From Mesorhizobium sp. (GTDB lineage: Bacteria > Pseudomonadota > Alphaproteobacteria > Rhizobiales > Rhizobiaceae): a stretch of DNA of 64,000 nucleotides. Shown in pieces: positions 26,746-34,758 of this stretch. Each line of letters opens with the position of its first letter. The stretch's first letter is position 1. The notes below the pieces were generated by a model. The model was not told the DNA's origin and searched no databases. It was given only the letters and a program-made list of their open reading frames with translations. The stretch spans positions 129,501 to 193,500 of the forward strand of contig SAJS01000012.1 in NCBI GenBank assembly GCA_004017535.1, given 5' to 3'. A program made the translations under genes and the position numbers.

Positions 26746-27965
26746 CCGCGCATTCCACCCAACCGGGGATCCGCGAGGTCGCGCCGAGGCGCCGTCGCGG
26801 GCCGCGATCGAACAGACCCGTCCTGGGATCTGGCGTTAGTGGTTTTATCGTACAAGTCGCAGTACTGGTCGACTATCAACGGAAGCGCAAAGCGCTCCCT
26901 GACAACGGCGGCGGAGCGGCTGCCCAAAATCGCAGCAAGGGGTCGATCTGACAGCAGCTCGATTATGCGATCGGCGAGCGCATCCGGGTCGCGCGGCGCG
27001 ACTAGACTGCCGTTCCACCCGTCTTCGATGAAATCGCTACAACCGGGCATTCTGGACGCAACTATCGGCAATCCCGCGAGGCCCGCCTCCAGCAATACAC
27101 GGGGAATTCCCTCGCGGTATTCGGTTGGGAAAGCGAATATGTCAGCCATGCCCAGAAGAGCAGGAACGTCCTGCCGTTCTCCCAATACGACGACATGAGA
27201 CCGGAAACGCTCAAATTCCGATGGGTCGACGGCAAAAGGGCCTTCGGAGTGCCGCGGTCCCACAAAGACGAAGCGCGCATCGGGCCTTTTGGCGACAACT
27301 TTTGGAATCGCCGCGAGGAGGGTAGGAATCCCTTTTTGACGAGTCAGCCGACCAACAAACATGACGACTTCAGCCGACTGCAGCCCGAATTCCTGACGCA
27401 ACCTTGCTGCCGATGGACCAAGCCGTCTCGCGGCTACGAACGCGCCGACGTCGATGCCGGATCCGCCAATAAGAAGACTCTCGCCGTGTCCGGTCAGCCC
27501 ATAGCGCTCAAAAAATGTCTGGTCGTCGCGGTTTTGGAAGACTGTCGCGGCAGTCCAGAACGAAGCAACCAATTGTAGGCAGCAAAAGACCGGTCGAAGA
27601 GCCAAGGCGCGCGGCTGGAGTGATGAGAACGTCCAGCCCAACCCATTGATGGTGCGGATGACGGGCGCCCGTCCGCGCACCGCCAGCGGCGTCAGAAGAT
27701 TGGGCTTCGTATCGAAACTTTGGACAATGTCCGGACGCAGTTCCAATATCAGTCTGCGAAGTTTTCCGACAATGCCTGCATTGCTGGCACCGGTGGCAAA
27801 GCGGTCAAATCTATAGCTCCGGTGTGCTATGCCGTGTCGCTGAAATGGAGCTTCCTCGCCACTTGAGACGGCCGTGACCCGAAAGCCTCTCTCGCGCATC
27901 TCCATCAGAAATGGAATTCTTAGCGCGTGATCCTCGCCGCCGACGCAGACCAGGTGTGGCTTCAT
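26742..27965 (-). CDS. Glycosyltransferase family 4 (GT-B fold)
   Basis: 407 residues from the ATG at 27965, with GGGGAGTG just upstream; the frame to 28127 is not conserved. The N-terminal domain begins MKPHLVCVGGEDHALRIPFL and includes DIVQSFDTKPNLLTPLAVR. The C-terminal GT1/GT4 domain has VMFVGRLTRQKGIPTLLAAI, RFVFVGPRHSEGPF and the EGIPRVLLEAGLAGLPIVAS nucleotide-binding region with the E-x7-E-like pattern. It opens the minus-strand operon GT4-Wzy-AsnB-Wzc. Sugar specificity is unknown; it resembles WbpL-independent PglA-like transferases acting early on the repeat unit. Confidence 0.9.
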   Translation of the reverse strand: MKPHLVCVGGEDHALRIPFLMEMRERGFRVTAVSSGEEAPFQRHGIAHRSYRFDRFATGASNAGIVGKLRRLILELRPDIVQSFDTKPNLLTPLAVRGRAPVIRTINGLGWTFSSLQPRALALRPVFCCLQLVASFWTAATVFQNRDDQTFFERYGLTGHGESLLIGGSGIDVGAFVAARRLGPSAARLRQEFGLQSAEVVMFVGRLTRQKGIPTLLAAIPKVVAKRPDARFVFVGPRHSEGPFAVDPSEFERFRSHVVVLGERQDVPALLGMADIFAFPTEYREGIPRVLLEAGLAGLPIVASRMPGCSDFIEDGWNGSLVAPRDPDALADRIIELLSDRPLAAILGSRSAAVVRERFALPLIVDQYCDLYDKTTNARSQDGSVRSRPATAPRRDLADPRLGGMRG

Positions 27966-28300
27966 TTCGCCACTCCCCGAAAACTGCGGTCCACCAGCTG
28001 CGCGAAATGACTGGAACTCTGATAGTCTTTCATGGCCCGCTGTCTTTGCGAGGAATGTGTTCAGTCGACCATGAAAGCTAGGGGCGGCACCTAGACTTGT
28101 CCTCGTCTGTTCGAATGACGGGACCAACCGGTTCGGCGGCCAGAACGATATTTGCCGAAGGACGATGCAGCTTCGCGGGCAACGCTTGGGGCCATTTCAA
28201 TGCTGGCCAAAGGGATTTTCGCCAGCGAGAGCCGGATGGAGCCGCGGTACGGCTCCTCGGATGAAGGAGACCCCAAACACCATATAGGGACACCAAGACC
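27966..28300. other. Intergenic region upstream of the polymerase operon
   Basis: 335 bases upstream of the GT4 gene and downstream of the small gene ending at 28301. It should hold the operon promoter, but I find no convincing boxes, palindromes or coding frame. Confidence 0.4.
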
Positions 28301-28531
28301 CTATGATGACCCGGCGCGCGATCCAAACTGCCGTCGCTCAATGACGGTGTATTCAAACGCCCGGTGCCTTCGGTCTTCTTCAAAGACCCGTATCCACCGG
28401 ACCTCGGAGTTTCGCAGGGTAACATCCCGATTGGTAGCGAGCTTTGCAGCCCGGAAAGGCGTTGGCGCAACGATCTTGTGCGAGACAATTACCTTTCCGG
28501 CGAATATCTCCTCGACCTCGTAGCTCGGCAT
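28301..28531 (-). CDS. Small conserved-looking hypothetical protein
   Basis: 76 residues from the ATG at 28531, which has GGAGG at 28536-28540 with ideal spacing. The sequence opens MPSYEVEEIFAGKVIVSHKI and is alternately hydrophobic and charged, with PFRAAKLATNRDVTLRNSEV and WIRVFEEDRRHRAFEYTVIE. This looks like a compact alpha/beta domain without signal or membrane segment. I recall similar short hypothetical proteins in rhizobia but cannot name a family. Upstream in-frame sequence to 28804 runs through the palindromic repeat and is not part of the gene. Confidence 0.65.
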   Translation of the reverse strand: MPSYEVEEIFAGKVIVSHKIVAPTPFRAAKLATNRDVTLRNSEVRWIRVFEEDRRHRAFEYTVIERRQFGSRAGSS

Positions 28532-28728
28532 GCCATCCTCCGGCCTGCTTGTCCCAGGCCGGAAACTTGGATCGCGGGGAAATGTTCCGGCAAGCTCAAG
28601 AAAAGGGCGAGAGGCAAGCGACCGACACACGCGGGAGTTGATCCAGTTCGGAAGTGGATTCGAACCCGGGGAGCGGTAACTGAAGTCCGCAGAGAAGAGG
28701 CCAATGGGCAAGGCTGGGTTGATTTTGC

Positions 28729-28835
28729 CACTAGAGCAATTCCAGGAAAGTGTGAGCGGTTTCCGTCCGGAATTGCGTAAAAACAAATAGATAGAGCATT
28801 TCACCGTTTCCGTGAAACGGTGAAATGGCTCTAGG
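28729..28835. repeat. Rhizobial palindromic repeat with strong hairpin
   Basis: The element runs from AGAGCAATTCCAGGAAA through TTTCCGTCCGGAATTGCG to a hairpin at 28794-28832. The hairpin arms are GAGCATTTCACCGTTT and AAACGGTGAAATGGCTC with a short CCGTG loop. Decayed or partial copies occur at 15314-15388, 20881-20930 and 59987-60005. It sits downstream of the RTX gene end and upstream of the small gene, where it could also end transcription. Confidence 0.75.
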
Positions 28836-28902
28836 AGCGGCAGGCCGGTTTCAAAATCAGACCGATAGGAGCGTCGGACGCCCCTGTCGGCAGGATCCCT
28901 TG

Positions 28903-30363
28903 TCAGATCACAAGAAAGGAGCTTTCGCCCAAGTGCAGATGTGGGGAGAGACTGGCAAACTGGACCTGCGGATGACCGCCGATCCCGTCGCTGTCGAAGG
29001 AGAGCGCTCCTGTCGCGCTGTTGTAGATGATGTGGTCATTCGCATCATGTGCGCGGTGGCCGGCGTGGAAACTGCCGGCTGCAAGAGGCCCCTCCTGAAG
29101 GCCAGTGAACACGGCATGGTCCAGATAGATCTTGTCTCGCGAAACGTTGAAGTCGGCGATCCTGTCGATATTGTACGGGCCAAGCGCCGTGTTGAACACG
29201 AAAGCATCGTGGCCACCGTATCCCTTCAGCAGGTCCGACCCGCCGCCGCCGTTCAGCTTGTTGTCGCCATTGTTGCCGAGGATGGTCTGGCCGAACTCGT
29301 TGCCGGTCAGATCGATGGCAGCTTTGCCGCCGGTGCGGGAGGTGGAGAGCTGCTCGATGTGCGAGCCCGCGGACAGGGCATAGCTGACCGAGGCCATCAC
29401 CTTGTCGAAACCGCCGGTGGATCCCTCCATTATTTTGTCGTGCGCATTGTTGACGTGATAGGTGTCGTTGCCCTTGCTGCCATGAATAATATGATCGACG
29501 TGTGATGGGTCCGTACTTGTTGGCGGCGTGGGGTCGGAGGTTGGCGGCGGTGTCGGGTCGGTGATCGTCGGGTCGGTGGACGTCGGGTCGGTGGTCGTCG
29601 GGAGCGTCGACGATGTCGAGCTGGTGTTATGCTCGCGAAAAATCGCCTGCAACTCCGGAGAGTTCTCAAGAGCAGTGTCGCCGTTCTGCGAACCCCACGC
29701 ATAGGTATAATCGAATGCCGGCGATGGGACCAGCTTGGCCCAATGATCAAACACAGCCTTCGCCTCCTCGGCGGTCGGGACAGCGAAGGCGGAGCCACTT
29801 TCGCTTACCCAATTCCCACCGCCGAAAGCCTGGAATTCCGGGATGATACGGTCAGTCGGAATGCCTGCTGCAACCGCGGCTGCAACCAAGCGATCGATCA
29901 TCGAGTAGTCAGGATTACTGCCCGTATCGGAATGGATCACGTAGGCGCCCATCCCGTAATAGTCGATGCCGGTGTTCGCCGGATTGTAGGTGTTGGCGAA
30001 GCTCGGATCGGCGTTGGTCCCCATGTTCATCATCGAGATAAAGGTCTTTGCGCCGGGGAAGTGAGAATGAATCCAGTCGGATTCAGCCTTAAGATTTGCC
30101 GCGGTCGTCAGCGGATGCCAGCGACCAGTCGGGTCCGGCTCGTCGCAGAGATAGAACCCGAACACCTTTGGGTTGTTAAGAAAGGGGGTGACTTGATCAA
30201 TGAAGGACGAGGTGGCGCCATCGTGGGCGTCGAGATACACTAACGCCTTCATTCCGTCAGGCAGTGCGTCTACCTGCGAAACATACTGGACGTCGACGAG
30301 ATTGAATCCTGCAACTGCCACGTCGGCGGTAGATCCACCCGCAGCATAATGGAGAGTTGCCAT
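28903..30363 (-). CDS. Secreted glycosidase-like RTX calcium-binding protein
   Basis: 486 residues; ATG at 30363 with AAGGAG close upstream. Residues 1-245 look like a TIM-barrel glycoside hydrolase: alternating strands and helices with FGFYLCDEPDP, GIDYYGMGAYV, IPEFQAFGG and TYAWGSQNGD. The two acidic positions in CDEPD and PEFQ are candidate catalytic carboxylates. Residues 250-290 are a Thr/Ser/Asp/Pro linker made of repeated TDPT units. The C-terminus has RTX nonapeptides (GNNGDNKLNGGGGSDLLKGYGG written across the repeat) and ends SSFLVI, as type I secretion signals do. There is no Sec signal. The divergent genes 30772-33886 encode its probable exporter. Likely an extracellular glycanase. 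Confidence 0.82.
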   Translation of the reverse strand: MATLHYAAGGSTADVAVAGFNLVDVQYVSQVDALPDGMKALVYLDAHDGATSSFIDQVTPFLNNPKVFGFYLCDEPDPTGRWHPLTTAANLKAESDWIHSHFPGAKTFISMMNMGTNADPSFANTYNPANTGIDYYGMGAYVIHSDTGSNPDYSMIDRLVAAAVAAGIPTDRIIPEFQAFGGGNWVSESGSAFAVPTAEEAKAVFDHWAKLVPSPAFDYTYAWGSQNGDTALENSPELQAIFREHNTSSTSSTLPTTTDPTSTDPTITDPTPPPTSDPTPPTSTDPSHVDHIIHGSKGNDTYHVNNAHDKIMEGSTGGFDKVMASVSYALSAGSHIEQLSTSRTGGKAAIDLTGNEFGQTILGNNGDNKLNGGGGSDLLKGYGGHDAFVFNTALGPYNIDRIADFNVSRDKIYLDHAVFTGLQEGPLAAGSFHAGHRAHDANDHIIYNSATGALSFDSDGIGGHPQVQFASLSPHLHLGESSFLVI

Positions 30364-30771
30364 AGGCGCTCCTTCTTTCTTGTAAATTCGGTAACGCCCC
30401 CAGCACCGCTTGCCTAGACGAAAGGTATATTAGAAAGAAATCACATACCGATTTCGCCGGTCAAAATAAGTGATCGCGTCCAGCTTCTCCCTTGGCGCCC
30501 TTGAAGAAAACCCAATGTTTTCAGTCCAGCCGCCCTTCGTGAGCCGAGGTATCAGGAAGCTTTTCTCCGACATTATCCCCGCTTTCCACCGATTCGTTGC
30601 TCCATTTTGGGACAGAGCCACGATTCCGCTTCATTTGGATTAAAGTAGCCTACATTAGCGACTCCTCACGTCCGGCGATCACTCGGGCCAGGCATGTCCA
30701 CAAAGTCAAGGTTTCCCATCTCGGGCAGGGCCAACATGGCCCCGCGGTTATCCGCGTGAAATCGGAAGGCA
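30364..30771. promoter_or_regulatory. Divergent promoter region of RTX protein and its exporter
   Basis: 408 non-coding bases between divergent transcripts. It is more AT-rich than the flanks around 30420-30470 and 30590-30660. I cannot define promoter boxes with confidence. A shared control of substrate and exporter is expected. Confidence 0.4.
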
Positions 30772-32520
30772 ATGAAGACCACGCAAGAATTCTCCTCACT
30801 TTTGCGGATCGCAATGTCGGACTGCGCTCAGGGCCTGATTGGCGTCGGGCTTTTTTCAGCGGTGACGAACCTCCTTGCGCTGACCGGGTCTCTCTACATG
30901 CTCCAGGTCTACGATCGGGTGCTGCCGTCCCAGAGCGTTCCGACCCTCGTCGGATTGACGATTGGAATGCTGGGCCTTTACGCAGCCTACGGACTGCTCG
31001 ACTTCGTGCGGCTTCGCCTGTTGGTCCGCATTGCCAGCCGGCTCTACAGAAACCTTCACCGAAGGGCATTCGCGATATCGGTGCTTTTGCCGCTCAAGGC
31101 CGGGCGGGAGGCAGACAGGCTCAATCCGTTGCGGGATCTTGATCAGCTACGTGGATTCCTTTCGGGGTCCGGGCCGACCGTCATATTCGATGCGCCCTGG
31201 ATTCCCTTCTATCTGCTGGTCATCTATCTGCTGCACCCGTCGCTTGGCGTGCTGGCGACGACCGGCGCTGTTGTCGTGGTGGCGCTGACCGCGGTCGCGG
31301 AGATCTTCGGTCGCGGGCCTGCCAGGCTGACATCCGAAGCCATGATCTCGCAGCGCGCCCTTGCCGAATCCGGCCGCCGCAACGCGGAGGTCGTCCACGC
31401 GATGGGCCTCTCTGCCAGGCTGGCCGGGCGCTGGAGCGATATCGTCCATAGCTACCTGGCGCATCAGGAGCGGCTCTCCGACATCATAGGAGGGACCGGT
31501 TCGTTGTCGAAAGCGCTAAGAATGGCGCTGCAGTCTTCAGTGCTGGGCCTCGGCGCTTATCTGGTCATCGGCGGCGAAGCGTCTCCCGGTGTGATCATCG
31601 CATCATCGATATTGCTGGGCCGCGCCCTGGCTCCGGTCGATGCGGCGATCGCAAACTGGAAAGGTTTTCTGGCGACCCGGCATAGCTATTTCCAGCTCAA
31701 GGCGATGTTGAATTCGTTCGAAAACCCGGTCGAGCCCTTGGAATTGCCCCGGCCGCAAACACGGCTGACGGTCGAAAAGTTGACGGTCGCGCCGCCCGGC
31801 ACGCCAAAGCCGACCGTGCTCGACGTCAGTTTCCAACTGTCCCGCGGCGCGGGCATGGCCATCGTGGGCCCGAGCGGCTCCGGGAAGACGACGCTGGTGC
31901 GGGCCTTGGTCGGGGCCTGGAGGCCACTCAACGGCAAGGTAAGGCTGGACGGGGCCCCTCTCGATCAGTGGGACCCGCATACGCTCGGCGCACACATCGG
32001 CTATCTGCCGCAGGACGTTGAGCTTTTCGATGGAACCGTAGCGGACAATATCTCGAGGTTCGGCGGCAAGAGCGACCCCAAAGGCGTGCTCGCAGCCGCG
32101 AGAGCCGCGGGCGTCTACTCGATGATCATGCATCTGCCGGAGGGTTTCCAAACCCGCATCGGCGAAGGAGGCAGGGCTTTGTCGGCGGGCCAGAGACAAT
32201 TGATCGGCCTCGCCAGGGCGCTCTATGGCGAGCCGTTCCTGGTCGTTCTGGACGAGCCTAACTCGAACCTCGATGTCGAAGGTGACGCCGCGCTGGCGGG
32301 GGCGATTGTGGCCGTGCGTCAACGCGGGGGCATCGTGATTGTTGTCGCGCATCGCCCGTCCGCTCTCACCAACATCGATCAGGTCTTGGTGCTGGCCAAC
32401 GGCATGGTCCGCTCGTTTGGCTCCCGCGAGGAGGTCCTGGCGAGCGTGACGCGACCGCCCGCGCCCGCCACCCACCGTCCGATCGTTCCGACCCAAAGAG
32501 GCGTGAGCGGGCATGCGTGA
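30772..32520 (+). CDS. Type I secretion ABC transporter, PrtD family
   Basis: 582 residues; the ATG at 30772 follows GGAAGG. The N-terminal half carries about six membrane segments, including GLFSAVTNLLALTGSLYMLQVYDRVLPSQS across the first helix, a typical PrtD start. The C-terminal ATPase has Walker A GPSGSGKTTLVRAL near residue 366, a Q-loop GYLPQDVELF, signature LSAGQRQLIGLARAL and Walker B FLVVLDEPNSNLD. No C39 peptidase or C39-like domain precedes it, consistent with export of C-terminal-signal RTX proteins. It overlaps the membrane fusion gene by 8 bases. The outer-membrane TolC partner is not in the window. Confidence 0.93.
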   Translation: MKTTQEFSSLLRIAMSDCAQGLIGVGLFSAVTNLLALTGSLYMLQVYDRVLPSQSVPTLVGLTIGMLGLYAAYGLLDFVRLRLLVRIASRLYRNLHRRAFAISVLLPLKAGREADRLNPLRDLDQLRGFLSGSGPTVIFDAPWIPFYLLVIYLLHPSLGVLATTGAVVVVALTAVAEIFGRGPARLTSEAMISQRALAESGRRNAEVVHAMGLSARLAGRWSDIVHSYLAHQERLSDIIGGTGSLSKALRMALQSSVLGLGAYLVIGGEASPGVIIASSILLGRALAPVDAAIANWKGFLATRHSYFQLKAMLNSFENPVEPLELPRPQTRLTVEKLTVAPPGTPKPTVLDVSFQLSRGAGMAIVGPSGSGKTTLVRALVGAWRPLNGKVRLDGAPLDQWDPHTLGAHIGYLPQDVELFDGTVADNISRFGGKSDPKGVLAAARAAGVYSMIMHLPEGFQTRIGEGGRALSAGQRQLIGLARALYGEPFLVVLDEPNSNLDVEGDAALAGAIVAVRQRGGIVIVVAHRPSALTNIDQVLVLANGMVRSFGSREEVLASVTRPPAPATHRPIVPTQRGVSGHA

Positions 32521-33886
32521 CGTCCTGCCTCGCGTCTTTGCGTTCCTGCCATCCTTCGCCTGGTTCGATGCCGGTCCGCGCTCTGCAGGTACGAAGGCAC
32601 TGACGCCCCCGGGCAACCTAGGCCCGAGCCTGGCTCTTGGCTTGGCGGTGACTTGCCTGCTGGTCGTTGCGGGAGGACTGTGGCTCGGCTTGACCGAGAT
32701 CGCCGGCGCTGTCATCGCCCCTGCGACCGTGGTGGTTGAAACCAACACCAAGAAGGTACAGCACCAGGCCGGCGGCACAATCAGCGGCATCTTTGCGCAG
32801 GATGGCGATCATGCTCGGGCGGGCGACGTGTTGGTCAGGCTGGATGATACGCTGGCGCGGGCGAACCTTCAGATCATCAGCGAGGATTTCGACCGCGCCA
32901 CAGCGCGGCTCGCCCGTCTGGAGTCGGAGCGTCAGGGGCTGACGACAATGCAGCTTCCAGCCGCTCTGCAAGCGGAGATGAACAAGCCAGGCGTGATGGC
33001 GCTGGTCGATGGTGAGCGCGCCTTGCTGCAAACTCGGGCTTCGGAATTGGCCGGCCAAAAAACGCTCCTCCGCAGCCAGACCGAGCAGATCCAGCGACAG
33101 CTCGAAGGCCTGAAGGCACAGCAGGCCGCGATGGATGAATCCGCGGCCTTGCTGGGCCGCGATCTCACCGATGTGGATGCTCTCTACTCCAAGAAGCTGG
33201 TTTCGAAGGAGAGGCTCAGCAACGTCAGGCTGGACGCGACTCGGGCCAAAGGCGAGTCCGGACGCCTGGCGGCGGCCGTCGCGGAAGCGCAGGTCAAGAT
33301 CACCGAAACCGAGTTGCAGGTTCTGCAGCTCGACGAGCAAAGGCGCAGCGAAGTGACAAAGGAGTTGCGCGAAACGGAAGCCAAACGGACCGAGCTCGAC
33401 GAACGCAAGATCGTGGCCCAGGACGAGCTCACCAAAACTGAGATCCGCGCCCCGCAATCGGGAACGATACAGCAATCCACCGTCCACACGATCGGCGGTG
33501 TAATCGCTCCCGGGGAACTGTTGATGACGATTGTGCCTGATGCGGACAATCTTGTCGTGGACGCGCTGATTCCTCCGGCGCGGGTAGATGACATCCGGTC
33601 AGGCCAACCGGTCTCGATCCGTTTCCCGGCTTTTGATGCCGGCACGACTCCCGCCTGCCAGGGCGCGGTCAAGTGGATTTCCGCAGACCTGATCAAGGAC
33701 CCGCAGCGCCAACTCTCCTATTTCTCGGCGCGCATTAGCGTCGCGAACAAGACCGGTTGCTTGAGGGATGCCAAGGTGCTCAAGCCGGGCATGCCGGCAG
33801 AGGTTCATATAAGCACAGGCCAGCGCAGTGTCTGGTCTTATCTGCTGAAACCGCTCACCGACCAGATGTCACGCGCGTTCCGATAG
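32513..33886 (+). CDS. HlyD/PrtE-family membrane fusion protein of type I secretion
   Basis: 457 residues. A cytoplasmic stretch precedes a single inner-membrane anchor (LALGLAVTCLLVVAGGLWLGLT). After it come the first lipoyl half (TKKVQHQAGGTISGIFAQDGDHARAGDVLVRLDD in its family pattern), long coiled-coil hairpins (about residues 120-300), the second lipoyl half (TEIRAPQSGTIQQ) and a beta-barrel (RVDDIRSGQPVSIRFPAFD). The final PGMPAEVHISTGQRSVWSYLLKPL stretch is a hallmark of the type I family. It links the ABC protein to a TolC-type channel. No terminator is obvious after its stop. Confidence 0.92.
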   Translation: MRDVLPRVFAFLPSFAWFDAGPRSAGTKALTPPGNLGPSLALGLAVTCLLVVAGGLWLGLTEIAGAVIAPATVVVETNTKKVQHQAGGTISGIFAQDGDHARAGDVLVRLDDTLARANLQIISEDFDRATARLARLESERQGLTTMQLPAALQAEMNKPGVMALVDGERALLQTRASELAGQKTLLRSQTEQIQRQLEGLKAQQAAMDESAALLGRDLTDVDALYSKKLVSKERLSNVRLDATRAKGESGRLAAAVAEAQVKITETELQVLQLDEQRRSEVTKELRETEAKRTELDERKIVAQDELTKTEIRAPQSGTIQQSTVHTIGGVIAPGELLMTIVPDADNLVVDALIPPARVDDIRSGQPVSIRFPAFDAGTTPACQGAVKWISADLIKDPQRQLSYFSARISVANKTGCLRDAKVLKPGMPAEVHISTGQRSVWSYLLKPLTDQMSRAFR

Positions 33887-34758
33887 GAGGTCCAGGGGCA
33901 ATCTTGCGAGGGGCCGCTGAGCGGTACCAGATTGGGCGCATCAACGACCATCGGGAACTCTGAGCCCACCTGCATGAGACGGCCCGGCCCGAACGTGAGA
34001 ACACTCGACCATCTTGGGTTCAAAGGGGGATGCCATGTTTCCTGCATTGGCGCCGACCGTCATGAACGTTAGCTCGCTCTAACGGTTCTCTCAGCAAGTA
34101 CCGCACACCTAGGTGGAACCATGGCCGGGTTAGCATTTGCGTTCGTGTATTATTCGGGGGCTGACCGGCCACGACATGGTGGGCGCTATCGTGTCTTTGA
34201 TGGCGGGACTGCTTCTCCACAACGTTGTGCGCGAAGACCGGCAAAACCGATAACTACCGATCGGTGAGCGGCCCGGCTCGAAAGCGGGGGGTGCCCACGA
34301 GCCGGGCCTGACCGGCGGGGGCACGGACTAGATACGAGGCGCCGGCTGATCTGGTTATATCGGCTTATGCTAAAGTAATCGCCCTCCGAACGAAGGACGT
34401 TTCAACCAGCTGCCAGCGGGATGCCAGGGCGTGCTGGTCTAGCTGTGTGGAACGTCCCTTAGCAGGAGCTGACACAATACCGGGTTGTGGGCTCCATGGC
34501 GGACCGAGATCGTCAGGTATCTTGGAACTCGCTGTAAGCCATTTTCGGCAATTACGATCTCGTGCAAAGTCTGGAGTGGTGCCTGGCCATCCGGGACCAA
34601 ATCAGTCCAAGCCATGGGTCGGGTGCGCGGCTTTCCCCTATTCGCATGATGAAATATTAGATACCCCTTATATGATACGATCAGCCGGCTGGACTCACAA
34701 CTGACCGGTTAGGCCCGGCGATCGCATGCCGCACACCCGACGGCGTCTGCCGGGCCGT
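33887..34758. other. Long intergenic region before recombinase element
   Basis: 872 bases with no clear gene. A 48-codon frame at 34121-34267 starts after AGGTGG and begins MAGLAFAFVYYSGADRP; a shifted frame at 34176-34253 encodes MVGAIVSLMAGLLLHNVVRE, so a small broken membrane-protein gene is possible. An 11-bp perfect inverted repeat (GGCCCGGCTCG at 34270-34280, its complement at 34298-34308) follows directly but lacks a T-tract. The region may contain the boundary of the recombinase element; I found no tRNA or duplicated att site. Confidence 0.4.

Noticed and set aside
29520..29600. Short direct repeats (GTCGGGTCGGTGG type) considered as a CRISPR-like or regulatory array.
   Set aside because: They encode the TDPT linker of the RTX protein in frame and have no spacers.
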